From the NCBI RefSeq assembly GCF_030020805.1, contig NZ_CP125098.1, positions 6,781,501 to 6,845,500 of the forward strand: 64,000 bases of DNA. Reading direction: 5' to 3'. A program made the translations under genes and the position numbers. Source of the stretch: Paenibacillus sp. RC67 (GTDB lineage Bacteria; Bacillota; Bacilli; Paenibacillales; NBRC-103111). The stretch's first letter is position 1. Each line of letters opens with the position of its first letter. The notes under the pieces were generated by a model that worked only from the letters and a program-made list of their open reading frames with translations, was not told the origin of the DNA and made no database searches. Positions 1 through 8,584 of this stretch are shown piece by piece.

Positions 1-696
1 GCCCATCTGGCTGTGCTGATAATGAGAAGCTTGATCTCTTGCCTGTGTCGCTAAAAAGCGGGCATTCTGCAGCCCTTCAATATCGTTGGAAACAAGCATT
101 CCTCCACCGGAGGTAGTAATAATTTTATTGCCGTTAAACGAATAGACGCCATACTTGCCGAACGTTCCGCTGGCTCTTCCCTTATAGGTTGATCCCAGAG
201 ATTCAGCCGCATCCTCAATGACCGGGATGTTATAGCGATTGCAGAGTGCCACAATCTCGTCCATTTTTGCACTTTGCCCGTATAAATTAACGACAATGAC
301 CGCTTTGGGCAAGCTGCCTTCTTTGGAAGCATCGGCCAGTGCCCGTTCCAATGCCTGTGGAGACATATTCCACGTTTCCGGCTCTGAATCGATAAACACA
401 GGAACAGCACCCATGTACACAATAGGATTCGCACTGGCTACAAATGTGAGACTGGAGCAAAATACAGTATCTCCCTCTTTGATTCCTATCAATCGGAGAG
501 CCAAATGAATGGCAGCCGTTCCGGAAATGACCGCAGCGGCGTCTCTGACTCCCACATAGGCGGCAAGCTCCTTCTCGAATGCATCGACATGTGGTCCTAG
601 CGGAGCGATCCAATTTGTATCAAAGGCGTCCTGAATATATTTTAATTCGTTCTCACTCATATGCGGAGCGGACAAGTAAATTCTAGGTTTATCCAT
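1..696 (-). CDS. PLP-dependent sugar aminotransferase (DegT/DnrJ/EryC1/StrS family, PglE/EpsN-like), C-terminus cut by window edge
   Basis: The reading frame opens with ATG at 696 and stays open to base 1, giving 232 residues of a family usually near 380-400. It starts MDKPRIYLSAPHMSENE and contains the fold-I aminotransferase landmarks: an acidic NLYG...VIEDAAESLGS segment near residues 137-169 and the PLP-binding Lys191 in SFNGNKIITTSGGGM. The family transfers an amino group from glutamate to a 4-keto nucleotide sugar. The ATG overlaps the 3' end of the upstream acetyltransferase gene by 8 nt. With the PglF-, PglD- and PglC-like genes in the same operon, the likely substrate is UDP-4-keto-6-deoxy-GlcNAc and the product a bacillosamine precursor. 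Family is certain; the exact sugar is inferred from context. Confidence 0.93.
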   Translation of the reverse strand, partial: MDKPRIYLSAPHMSENELKYIQDAFDTNWIAPLGPHVDAFEKELAAYVGVRDAAAVISGTAAIHLALRLIGIKEGDTVFCSSLTFVASANPIVYMGAVPVFIDSEPETWNMSPQALERALADASKEGSLPKAVIVVNLYGQSAKMDEIVALCNRYNIPVIEDAAESLGSTYKGRASGTFGKYGVYSFNGNKIITTSGGGMLVSNDIEGLQNARFLATQARDQASHYQHSQMG

Positions 697-1372
697 GCTC
701 ATAGCTCATGATCACGTCCTTTCTTGGGGTTATCTCGGTTATATTATTACAATGAGTCACTCTTGCAGGGCTTCCCACTGCCGTACTGAACGATGGAATA
801 TTACTGACAACCGTTGAGCCCGCGCCTATAACGGACCACTCACCGATTCTTTTGCCTGGAATAACGGCAGCCCCCGCACCGATCATCGTCCCTTCGTGGA
901 CTGTCACGGCTCCTGTAAGGGTTGCATGTGGTGCTACATGGGCATAATCCGACACCTTGCTGTCGTGCTCGACTATCGCCCCTGTATTGATGATCGTGTG
1001 ATTGCCGATAACGGCATCCGCATTTATCGTACATTGAGCCATAACGACCGTACCCCGTCCTATCTTTGCACTTGGACTGATGATCGCAGAGGGATGAATC
1101 AGCGACACAAAGCTTTCATTCGTGAAGTCAAGTGAAGTGACGATTGTTTTTCTTACGCTATTATTTCCAATGGCAACAATAAACTTCAGATGCTCATTTT
1201 CCTCTAGCAATTGAGGAGCGGAAGCAACAGGTCCTCTGTAAATGCCGTCATCGTAGCATACAAGCTCCTCATATTTATCATCCAGGATGGCTTTTACCTC
1301 ATCATTTTGACATCGAACGATATCCATAATGACTTTACTATGTCCACCCTCACCAATGACGCCAAGCTCCAT
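689..1372 (-). CDS. Sugar O/N-acetyltransferase of the PglD/NeuD/EpsM family
   Basis: The 227-residue protein begins MELGVIGEGGHSKVIMDIV, the nucleotide-sugar-binding Rossmann-like N-terminus of the PglD family. From about residue 85 it continues as a left-handed beta-helix of hexapeptide repeats (IISPSAKIGRGTVV, IGNHTIINTGAIVEHDS). His136 in the VEHD motif matches the catalytic base of PglD. In bacillosamine synthesis such an enzyme acetylates the C4 amino group using acetyl-CoA. The gene sits between the sugar transferase and the aminotransferase and overlaps the latter by 8 nt, so the two are probably translationally coupled. Length (about 210-230) and motifs fit the family; substrate is inferred from neighbours. 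Confidence 0.9.
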   Translation of the reverse strand: MELGVIGEGGHSKVIMDIVRCQNDEVKAILDDKYEELVCYDDGIYRGPVASAPQLLEENEHLKFIVAIGNNSVRKTIVTSLDFTNESFVSLIHPSAIISPSAKIGRGTVVMAQCTINADAVIGNHTIINTGAIVEHDSKVSDYAHVAPHATLTGAVTVHEGTMIGAGAAVIPGKRIGEWSVIGAGSTVVSNIPSFSTAVGSPARVTHCNNITEITPRKDVIMSYEHG

Positions 1373-1389
1373 CGTTCAACCCCCGCGTT

Positions 1390-1986
1390 TCATGAAAATT
1401 TAGAGCCTGTAAACCGTTCCATCGTTACATGGCTTCCATGGCTGATCCCTTCAGGCTTCAGCACCTTTTTTAGCGTCATGCCTAGTATTTTGAGGTCAAG
1501 AAAAAAGCTGCGATGCTCCAGATACCAAACATCAAGCCTGAACTTCTCTTCCCACGAAATGGCATTGCGGCCATTAACCTGCGCCCATCCTGTAATACCT
1601 GGCCGAACGTTATGCCTTTTGGCTTGCTCTTCGGTATACAAAGGCAAATAGTCCATCAGCAGCGGGCGAGGGCCAACCAAGCTTAGATCTCCCTTGACCA
1701 CGTTGACCAATTGCAGCATTTCATCCAAGCTGTATCTTCTCAGAAATTGACCAAAAGGAGTCAACCTTACAGCATCGGACAGCAAATTCCCTTCACTATC
1801 GGTTGCATCCGTCATGGTCCGAAACTTATATAAATAGAACGGTTTGCCATGCAATCCCGGGCGCAGCTGCGCAAAGACAACCGGCGATCCTAGTTTCCTC
1901 TTCACCAGAACCGCTACGACTCCAATGACTGGAGATAATAGCAGCAGCAGTGAAATCGAAACCAGTAAGTCAAACAGTCGTTTCAT
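1390..1986 (-). CDS. Monotopic phosphoglycosyl transferase (PglC/EpsL-like bacterial sugar transferase)
   Basis: This is a 198-residue bacterial sugar transferase with one N-terminal hydrophobic re-entrant segment (residues 5-25, rich in Leu/Val/Ile), then PVVFAQLRPG, YKFRTM, SLVGPRPLL and RPGITGWAQVNGRN, all hallmarks of the small PglC class. It would move a phospho-sugar from UDP-diacetylbacillosamine or a relative to undecaprenyl phosphate, starting assembly of the lipid-linked repeat unit at the inner face of the membrane. The catalytic Asp-Glu pair is kept in SLDEMLQL, but most relatives read DELPQL, so the helix-breaking Pro is Leu here. An AGGAG motif lies 11 nt before the ATG. Confidence 0.93.
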   Translation of the reverse strand: MKRLFDLLVSISLLLLLSPVIGVVAVLVKRKLGSPVVFAQLRPGLHGKPFYLYKFRTMTDATDSEGNLLSDAVRLTPFGQFLRRYSLDEMLQLVNVVKGDLSLVGPRPLLMDYLPLYTEEQAKRHNVRPGITGWAQVNGRNAISWEEKFRLDVWYLEHRSFFLDLKILGMTLKKVLKPEGISHGSHVTMERFTGSKFS

Positions 1987-2008
1987 GGTTTATCAGGCTC
2001 CTACAAGT

Positions 2009-2971
2009 TCAACTAAAATATTTGGCCTTTATTCGATCCATCTTCCAAGCAATATAATTCCACTTGACGAACCGATGGCCGTCTACTGCCACTAGCCATT
2101 GATTATTATTCATTCGAAGCTGGTCCATATGATGCATGCCGTCTCTTCTCCAATCGTTTTCCTGATCGGTTCCTTTTAGAATGACAGGCATTTCCTCATC
2201 CTCATATTCCAGCTCGGATAGCTTATTGATTTTATAGCCCTTCAAAGATCTTCCATAATAATCCGTGCCGTCCTGACTGTACCGATAAAGATAATCTCCT
2301 ACGGAGATAATACGCCCTCCCGGCCTTCCAGCACTAATATCATTAGTAACTATGGGGCTGCGAGGATGCTCCTTCCATGGACCCTCCAGGTGATCCGAAC
2401 AAAAGAGATGCAGATTCTTCCCTTCCGATCCGGCAAACAACCACCATTTGTCATTGTGCTTCACTAAAGTAGGGTCCAGGTACCGTCCCGTCATCATCTC
2501 TGCGGCAATGGTCCATTGCGATGGAAACTCAACCGCTTTGTACAATAGAACCCGATTGGCTCCTATCGTTTCGGGAATCATGAACCATTCATCTTGATCT
2601 TTAAACACTTGGGGATAAGAAAGATGAAAGGGCTCGCGAAGCACGATTCGATCGTAGCTCCACTTGCTCCCGTCCACGCTGATTGCTACTCCGATTTCTC
2701 CGCGTCCTGAAGCCTTATTCAGCACTTCAAAAAACATATAAACCTGCGAGTTATGCTCTACGATAAACGGATCCGCAACGAATTCCGCTTGTACATCATG
2801 GATATCGGAGGCCTGCAGCGTAGGTTGTCCCAGCAGCCTGTCTTCAATTGGAGTCGCGATCATATCTTCAGCACTAAATACCATGATGGACCATATCGGA
2901 GCCATCATCCCCTTTCGCAGTAAATTCATTACTGTGCACATCATCTGCACATATTTCTTAAGAAGGGGCAA
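2009..2971 (-). CDS. Cytoplasmic beta-propeller protein resembling the N-terminal domain of GINT1-type glycosyltransferases / GH43-like fold
   Basis: This 320-residue protein has no signal peptide. After a short basic N-terminus it shows repeated beta-propeller-like blades: DPFIVEHNSQVYMFFE (near 86), DEWFMIPETIG, DPTLVKHNDKWWLFAGSE, and RPGGRIISVGDYLYRYSQD. The pattern recalls the propeller domain beside GINT1-type transferases and GH43-like proteins. The start is TTG at 2969-2971, two bases past the TAG of the 48-residue ORF upstream; an AAGGGGG ribosome site overlaps that ORF's end. Its position between GalE and PglC points to a role in repeat-unit assembly or modification, but I cannot assign a reaction. 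Confidence 0.6.
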   Translation of the reverse strand: MPLLKKYVQMMCTVMNLLRKGMMAPIWSIMVFSAEDMIATPIEDRLLGQPTLQASDIHDVQAEFVADPFIVEHNSQVYMFFEVLNKASGRGEIGVAISVDGSKWSYDRIVLREPFHLSYPQVFKDQDEWFMIPETIGANRVLLYKAVEFPSQWTIAAEMMTGRYLDPTLVKHNDKWWLFAGSEGKNLHLFCSDHLEGPWKEHPRSPIVTNDISAGRPGGRIISVGDYLYRYSQDGTDYYGRSLKGYKINKLSELEYEDEEMPVILKGTDQENDWRRDGMHHMDQLRMNNNQWLVAVDGHRFVKWNYIAWKMDRIKAKYFS

Positions 2972-2972
2972 G

Positions 2973-3119
2973 CTATTTCCCCCTTACGGCGGAGAGAATT
3001 TGTTCTTTAATTTCCTCGATTAAATCTTTAACTCCCATATTTTCCGCCTCATTGCCCCTGTGGTAAGCTGTTAACATAATTTCCTTCATCTGCTGCTGGG
3101 TCAGCTCCGATAGCTTCAT
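2973..3119 (-). CDS. Small hypothetical ORF (48 aa) between galE and the propeller gene
   Basis: An ATG at 3117-3119 follows the galE stop by two bases and has GAGG nine bases upstream, inside the last galE codons. The ORF reads 48 codons to TAG at 2973-2975. It starts MKLSELTQQQMKEIML and ends IKEQILSAVRGK. The composition is charged, helical and Lys/Glu/Gln-rich, with no membrane segment or signal. The downstream gene starts with TTG after one intervening base, so the ORF lies in a stop/start chain typical of coupled genes. I do not recognise the family. Tight packing and a good ribosome site support a real gene; the short length limits certainty. Confidence 0.55.
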   Translation of the reverse strand: MKLSELTQQQMKEIMLTAYHRGNEAENMGVKDLIEEIKEQILSAVRGK

Positions 3120-3121
3120 AT

Positions 3122-4240
3122 TTATAAAACCTCATTTACAAGATGCTCTATTGAAAAATCCCTTCCGCTTCGTTGAAACATCTGAGGCTCGCCATTCATG
3201 CCTATCCCCGCAAGCATAGATTCATATTCCTTATATCCATTAGGGTTATTGAGCTGCCAACGCCAGGCATCCTGGCACATATCCGTCAAACTTTTATTAG
3301 CAACCCATCCTAATTCACGCTCCGCTTTACTAGGATCGGCATAACACACTCCAATATCGCCCGGCCTTCGTCCTACAATCTGATACGGAATGGTCTTACC
3401 TGTTACGCTCTCAAAAGCAGCTACCATCTCCAATACACTGTACCCTCGACCCGTGCCAAGATTGTATGCCTCTACTCCGGTAGCAGCGTTCACTTTATCC
3501 AGTGCCTTTAAATGGCCTTGAGCTAGATCCACCGCATGGATATAATCCCTTACTCCCGTACCGTCTGGAGTAGGATAATCATTTCCATAAACCTGAAGCT
3601 TTTTGAGTCGGCCAACCGCCACTTGTGTAATGTAAGGCATAAGATTATTCGGAATGCCGTTCGGATCTTCTCCGATCCTCCCGCTTATGTGAGCTCCAAC
3701 CGGATTAAAATAGCGTAATAACGCAATGCTCCATTTGGAATCCGACTTATGTAAATCCCGTAATATCTCCTCTATCATCAACTTCGTTCTTCCGTAAGGA
3801 TTCGTTGCGCTAAGCGGCAGCTCCTCAGTGATAGGCACGAGCTCCTGCAGCCCGTATACAGTAGCGGAGGAGCTGAACACTAGCTTTTTCACTCCGTACT
3901 TCTCCATGACTTTACAAAGCGCCAATGTCCCTGTGATATTGTTGTCGTAGTAACGGAGAGGCATCTGAACCGATTCGCCTACTGCCTTAAGTCCAGCAAA
4001 GTGAATAACGGCCTCGATCTCATTTTGTGCGAATACGAGCTTATCAAGCCGCTCTTGGTCCATCAGGTCGATTTGATAGAATTTGAAATCTTTTCCCGTA
4101 ATCTCTCTCACTCGCCGAAGTGATTCGAGGTGGCTGTTTGCCAAATTATCAACCACAATAATGTCATACCCTGCATTCAATAACTCCACACATGTATGAC
4201 TTCCGATATAGCCGGAGCCACCCGTAATAAGAACCGCCAT
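3122..4240 (-). CDS. galE: UDP-glucose 4-epimerase with C-terminal extension
   Basis: This is a classic extended SDR epimerase: GGSGYIGSHTCVELLNAGY at residues 7-25 binds NAD, SSSATVYG is near 123-130, and the catalytic YxxxK pair is Tyr149/Lys153 in NPYGRTK. It interconverts UDP-glucose and UDP-galactose (or the GlcNAc/GalNAc forms) to supply sugars for the exopolysaccharide. The conserved end of GalE, RWQLNNPNGY, is reached near residue 336. About 36 further residues follow (KEYESMLAGIGMNGE... to NEVL), which ordinary GalE lacks. A GGAGG motif precedes the ATG. The 48-aa ORF begins two bases after the stop. Confidence 0.96.
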   Translation of the reverse strand: MAVLITGGSGYIGSHTCVELLNAGYDIIVVDNLANSHLESLRRVREITGKDFKFYQIDLMDQERLDKLVFAQNEIEAVIHFAGLKAVGESVQMPLRYYDNNITGTLALCKVMEKYGVKKLVFSSSATVYGLQELVPITEELPLSATNPYGRTKLMIEEILRDLHKSDSKWSIALLRYFNPVGAHISGRIGEDPNGIPNNLMPYITQVAVGRLKKLQVYGNDYPTPDGTGVRDYIHAVDLAQGHLKALDKVNAATGVEAYNLGTGRGYSVLEMVAAFESVTGKTIPYQIVGRRPGDIGVCYADPSKAERELGWVANKSLTDMCQDAWRWQLNNPNGYKEYESMLAGIGMNGEPQMFQRSGRDFSIEHLVNEVL

Positions 4241-4263
4241 TCTCCCGCCTCCAAATACAGTTT

Positions 4264-5400
4264 TCAGCTTAGTCCGTAAACCTGCAGCAGCTTATTGGAT
4301 GCACTTTTGACGTCATATCCCTCATCTTTAAATGCATCTATGATTTTATGGGAATCCATTAGCTTTTTAGGTCGTGAAGTGATCGCTCTGATCCATTCGT
4401 TCTCATCATTAAGCGATATATATTTAATCAATCCTAAACCCAAATCCGCCTTTAACGACACACCGTCCGATAAAATACATGGTAGCCCTCTAGCTTGCGC
4501 TTCGATCGCAACAATCCCTAAGCCTTCAAAAATAGAGGGTAAGACAAAAATGTCAAATGCACTCATTATAATGGGGACGTCACTTCGATTTCCGGTCAAT
4601 CGGACATGTTCAGTTAAATTTCGTTTCTTCAGCTCTTTTTCTATTTCCCATTTAAGTGGTCCCTCACCAACAATGACAATGAGTGCATCTTGATTGATTT
4701 CACGAATTTGTTCAAATATTTTAATGATGTAAAGCGGATTTTTCACTTCAACCAATCTGGAGACGAGACCAATAACATAATGTTTATCCGATACTCCCAG
4801 TTCTTTGCGTATTTGATTTGTCTGATCCCTAGTAACGGAAATATATTTATTCACGTCTATACCGTTATTGATCAAATTCACTTTCCCTTTCTTTACAATG
4901 CCTTCCCCAAAAAGATACTCGGCCGCTTTCTCACTGCAAGCTGCGTAGTGTGTAGCGAATACATAAATGCACATACGCATAATGGATCTGAACATTTTTC
5001 GTGATAAGCTTAAACGGTTCTGATCGTCGGAGCTGTGAGCATGACATACCCGTGTTTTAATGCGTGCTAACCACGAAGCCAGCATAATAACTCCTGCATT
5101 AAACATGGCATGGGCGTGAATAACATCCGGCTTGATTTGGAGGAGTATACGCACAAGGGTCAGTATATACTTAACAGTCCCTACTTCCGTTCGGTCGGGT
5201 ATCCTATATATATTCCCGCCTAACGATAATACCTCATCGTCATAATGGGCTTTTGACTTCTCGTGGATTAAAAAATCAAATTGAACCTTCTCTCGGTCAA
5301 TAGAACGGAACATATTCATCACAAAAGCCTCTGTACCTCCGCACCATAATCCGCCTAATACATGTAAGACACTAAGCTTTCCGCTTTGCTTCATCTTCAT
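4264..5400 (-). CDS. Glycosyltransferase family 4 (EpsF/CapH-like)
   Basis: This 378-residue retaining GT-B glycosyltransferase opens with SVLHVLGGLWCGGTEAFVMN, the acceptor-side Gly-rich loop of GT4 enzymes. It shows IGLVSRLVEVKNP near 215 and the donor-site E-x7-E motif in SIFEGLGIVAIEAQARGLP. It would add one sugar to the undecaprenyl-linked repeat unit at the cytoplasmic membrane face. It shares an N-terminal pattern (YDDEVLSLGGNIYRIP) with the GT4 at 7451-8572, suggesting a duplication. Sugar and linkage cannot be read from sequence. Confidence 0.9.
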   Translation of the reverse strand: MKMKQSGKLSVLHVLGGLWCGGTEAFVMNMFRSIDREKVQFDFLIHEKSKAHYDDEVLSLGGNIYRIPDRTEVGTVKYILTLVRILLQIKPDVIHAHAMFNAGVIMLASWLARIKTRVCHAHSSDDQNRLSLSRKMFRSIMRMCIYVFATHYAACSEKAAEYLFGEGIVKKGKVNLINNGIDVNKYISVTRDQTNQIRKELGVSDKHYVIGLVSRLVEVKNPLYIIKIFEQIREINQDALIVIVGEGPLKWEIEKELKKRNLTEHVRLTGNRSDVPIIMSAFDIFVLPSIFEGLGIVAIEAQARGLPCILSDGVSLKADLGLGLIKYISLNDENEWIRAITSRPKKLMDSHKIIDAFKDEGYDVKSASNKLLQVYGLS

Positions 5401-5427
5401 GCACTCATCCTTTGTTCCTTGTAATGG

Positions 5428-6495
5428 TCAAAATCTTATAAAATCACTCTTATAAATAATATTTAAACTAATTACATTCTCATAATAAAAATAAATAAAG
5501 TAACAAACTAGGATGGCATAATAGATAAATTTACGTTCTTGTGGAACAAACAGCTTGATTACCCAAGGAATGAGTATTAGGTTGTATAAACCGAAATAGA
5601 AGCTAAACCGAGCAAATATCCATTGTTGAGTTGCGATAAACATAAAGATGAGATTGATTAAACACATATTGACAACATAATCGCTTTTAGGAAATAGCTG
5701 TCTAAGCTTTTCCCTGCCGATATATGCAATGACAACAGGAACCGCATTAACAACAACTCGTAAAAAATTAGCGCCATTTTTTTCAAGATCTTGATATTCG
5801 CTGTATTTGGTATCTTTAATGACTGTAAACAACACTTCGGATAGCTGGGCAAAGCCTGCTACAAAAATGATAGCAAATGAGACCAAAATAAACGTTTGAT
5901 GGGTCCAGGCTCTCCTTCTTACAATGAAATAAATTGGAATCAAAATAAGCGCAGATTGATGAATCGTTGATGCAATAAGGATGATGACCATATACTTTTT
6001 CCAACTGCCGTCTAATAAATACTTTGTGGCTGCAAAGACAATAGCCGCAGCCATAAATTGCCTAATTCCATTCATAGACATTAAAAAAAGTCCGCTTGTA
6101 ATATAAACATAAACACTTAACTCAAACATCATTGCGTATTTGTACAGTACACGGATAATAAGTACGTTAGTTATTAATGCAACTATAAAAATTAAAAACT
6201 GTGGATTATTCGTTATTTGCTGCAAAAACATTTGAATGAGATTAAAGCCAAATTCAGCCTTAAATCCGATATCTTCCAACTTCAATGGAGTCAAAGCGTA
6301 TGAATGCATATAAAAAAAAGTATCACCGATATTATTTCTTAATCCAGCAACAAGCACGATGATGGCCCCAACCACAAATACTAGAAATTTGTTTGGTTGA
6401 ATATATATGGGACCGATAGCTGTAGGTCTAGCTAAATATCTTGATAAAAGAGAGCAAACATACGCTGAGGAAAGAGTCATCCATAATACGAACAT
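5428..6495 (-). CDS. EpsG-family membrane protein, probable O-antigen-type polymerase (Wzy-like)
   Basis: This 355-residue, highly hydrophobic protein has about ten predicted membrane helices. It carries the EpsG/Wzy pattern GLRNNIGDTFFYMHSY near residues 51-66 and MNGIRQFMAAAIVFAATKYL near 141-160. EpsG-type proteins are thought to polymerise lipid-linked repeat units on the outer membrane face using the reducing-end linkage. It is the only polymerase candidate in the window, and a separate flippase is at 14044-15606, so the locus looks Wzx/Wzy-dependent. Base composition is AT-rich, as usual for polymerase genes. A GAGAGGA ribosome site precedes the ATG. Confidence 0.88.
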   Translation of the reverse strand: MFVLWMTLSSAYVCSLLSRYLARPTAIGPIYIQPNKFLVFVVGAIIVLVAGLRNNIGDTFFYMHSYALTPLKLEDIGFKAEFGFNLIQMFLQQITNNPQFLIFIVALITNVLIIRVLYKYAMMFELSVYVYITSGLFLMSMNGIRQFMAAAIVFAATKYLLDGSWKKYMVIILIASTIHQSALILIPIYFIVRRRAWTHQTFILVSFAIIFVAGFAQLSEVLFTVIKDTKYSEYQDLEKNGANFLRVVVNAVPVVIAYIGREKLRQLFPKSDYVVNMCLINLIFMFIATQQWIFARFSFYFGLYNLILIPWVIKLFVPQERKFIYYAILVCYFIYFYYENVISLNIIYKSDFIRF

Positions 6496-6533
6496 ATTTT
6501 ATTCCTCTCACCTGATTTAATAAGGTTGGAAAC

Positions 6534-7433
6534 TTATCTTTTTAAAACCGTAGCCTTACTTGTATTACTAATGTATAAGTAGAGCAATAATCCAAAAGGT
6601 GCAGCTAGCATGGTGGTCCATTTACAAGGTGATTCTATTAAAAACCTGTGATTGCGGATCATCAGATTACTGGATACATAATGCATGGATTCCCGGAATT
6701 TTTCTTTAAAGGTTGGAGCATATTTCATAGCGACCTTTCTAAAAAATAAAAACCCTCTAGGGTTCTTTCGATATTGCTTTATAATGTTCATACTTGAGCC
6801 GTCATCCAAATACTCAACATAACAAAGGATTTCATTCATTATAAGCAGCGGATGCTCCTGATCAATAAATATGTATTTATAGCTGAGAGGACAGTACTTT
6901 TCATCGGGAAAAATAGGATAAGGTGGCGATTTTCTAGTTAAGTCTGATCTGTAAACAAGCTTCTTGTCCCCTTTGACCCTGTGCTTGCCATATAAATCCG
7001 ATAAGGTTGAAGTTGGAATATCATCAGGCATCTTGGTTCCGATAATATCGCCATTGGGGGCTGCGTCCAGCCCGACAATTCCCGCATAGCGGGCGCTTCC
7101 GAATATTCCCCAGAATGTTACGATTCTCTCAACCGCATCGTCGGCCATAAAGTCATCGGAATCAATACAAACATTAAGCTCCGTATCGATTAATTCGTAA
7201 GCCGAGTTATGAGCCCCGTGCATCCCTTGATTTTCTTGATAGTGATAGCGAATCGGAACACAGCCTTCTGAGATCCAGCTTTGCACCAACTGCTCCGTCT
7301 GATCCGTTGAGCCATCGTCAATAATAAGCCAAACGAAATCTTTGGAGGTTTGTCTCTTTAAGCTTTCGTAACATAAATGAAGCGTATAAGCCCGATTGAA
7401 TGTCGGTGTAAAAATCGTTAATGTCGGAACCAT
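6534..7433 (-). CDS. Glycosyltransferase family 2
   Basis: The 299-residue GT-A glycosyltransferase starts MVPTLTIFTPTFNRAYTL, then IDDGSTDQT near 38-46 and the metal-binding CIDSDDF near 90. These are the nucleotide and DXD motifs of the inverting GT2 family. The C-terminus carries a weakly hydrophobic stretch (MLAAPFGLLLYLYI) that may touch the membrane. GCGGAGG lies 11 nt before the ATG. It sits in the operon with four other glycosyltransferases and should add one residue of the repeat unit; donor and acceptor are unknown. Confidence 0.9.
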   Translation of the reverse strand: MVPTLTIFTPTFNRAYTLHLCYESLKRQTSKDFVWLIIDDGSTDQTEQLVQSWISEGCVPIRYHYQENQGMHGAHNSAYELIDTELNVCIDSDDFMADDAVERIVTFWGIFGSARYAGIVGLDAAPNGDIIGTKMPDDIPTSTLSDLYGKHRVKGDKKLVYRSDLTRKSPPYPIFPDEKYCPLSYKYIFIDQEHPLLIMNEILCYVEYLDDGSSMNIIKQYRKNPRGFLFFRKVAMKYAPTFKEKFRESMHYVSSNLMIRNHRFLIESPCKWTTMLAAPFGLLLYLYISNTSKATVLKR

Positions 7434-7450
7434 GCTAAAACCTCCGCAAT

Positions 7451-8572
7451 CTATGCTTGCCTAGTGTACAGGCCCTGTTCCAAATAGTAATCCGATAGCC
7501 ATTTAGCCATAGAATTCGTGTCGTAACCGTGGTCTTGTAATAATGCCGATGTATCCTCATGCTCGTAAGAAGAACTGAGGATTCGACCAGCCCAAGCTTC
7601 AGCGGATTCCTTTAAACTTAAAAATTGGACCCGCCCGGTTATATCCGCTTCTTTCGTAATAGCATCGGATACAAAACAGCGCAATCCAGCAGCCTGGGCT
7701 TCGACCATGACGACAGGTAAGCCCTCAAATAAAGATGGGAATAAAAACAGGTCCATCGCTTGCATAAGATCTGGTATATCGCTCCTGACCCCAAGAAACA
7801 TTACGCAGGAGGATAATCCCAGCTGAGCCACCTTTTTTTCGATAGTTGGCCGTAAATAGCCATCTCCAGCTAGGACGAGCAAAGAATCCGGGCGTTTGTC
7901 ATGTACGGCTTTAAAAATATCGATAAGAAAATGATGATTTTTTTGCTTATTGAATCTTCCGATGTGCCCCAAGACCAGCTTATTTTCGGCCTTTAATTGT
8001 TCCCTCATTCGATTTCTAACTTCGTCATCGTATTTATACTGGTTCACGTTTACTGCGTTATTCAGAACCTTCAAGTCTCCCGAAGCGGATATATCCTTAC
8101 CGAACAGCCACTGCCCAGCATTTTTGGAGCAAGCAAAGTATTGGTTAGGATTATTCTTCATGGAGAGCCTCGCATAAATACGGAAGGGCAGCTTTAAATC
8201 GATTCCCAAATCGCTTAAATGGCTGTGGGCAATTCGGCAAGGCACCCCAGCACTTTTGGCTGCTCGAAGAACAAAGCTGCTATTTTCGTTGATGTGCGAA
8301 TGAACGACCTGGTACTCGGAATGCTGTGCAAAAAACTCATCCAGCTTTTTAAAATAGTCGCGGTAGTTTCCTGGGCGAATCTGCGGCATACGGTGAATAT
8401 TTCCTCCGAGACTTAAAATCTCATCATCATAATGTCCCTTTTCGTCCCTATGTACCATAAAATCGAATTGAATTTGGCTTCGATCTATTTGCCGGTAATA
8501 ATTCATTAGCATCGTTTCGAGACCACCGCGGTTCATTATTGTAACAACTTGAAGTACACGGATAGGTTCCAC
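7451..8572 (-). CDS. Glycosyltransferase family 4
   Basis: The protein of 373 residues starts at GTG (8570-8572) behind GAGG. It opens VLQVVTIMNRGGLETMLMNYY and has HIGRFNKQKNHHFLI near 204 and the GT4 E-x7-E motif in SLFEGLPVVMVEAQAAGL. It resembles the GT4 at 4264-5400 along its length (shared YDDEILSLGGNIHRMP), so the two are probably paralogues adding different sugars. It belongs to the minus-strand exopolysaccharide operon that starts at 13513. Confidence 0.9.
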   Translation of the reverse strand: MEPIRVLQVVTIMNRGGLETMLMNYYRQIDRSQIQFDFMVHRDEKGHYDDEILSLGGNIHRMPQIRPGNYRDYFKKLDEFFAQHSEYQVVHSHINENSSFVLRAAKSAGVPCRIAHSHLSDLGIDLKLPFRIYARLSMKNNPNQYFACSKNAGQWLFGKDISASGDLKVLNNAVNVNQYKYDDEVRNRMREQLKAENKLVLGHIGRFNKQKNHHFLIDIFKAVHDKRPDSLLVLAGDGYLRPTIEKKVAQLGLSSCVMFLGVRSDIPDLMQAMDLFLFPSLFEGLPVVMVEAQAAGLRCFVSDAITKEADITGRVQFLSLKESAEAWAGRILSSSYEHEDTSALLQDHGYDTNSMAKWLSDYYLEQGLYTRQA

Positions 8573-8584
8573 TGAACCTCACTC

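Noticed and set aside
611..625. TTTGTATCA word resembling the 35.4-kb operator
   Set aside because: It lies inside the aminotransferase coding sequence, lacks the opposite half-site and is expected by chance.
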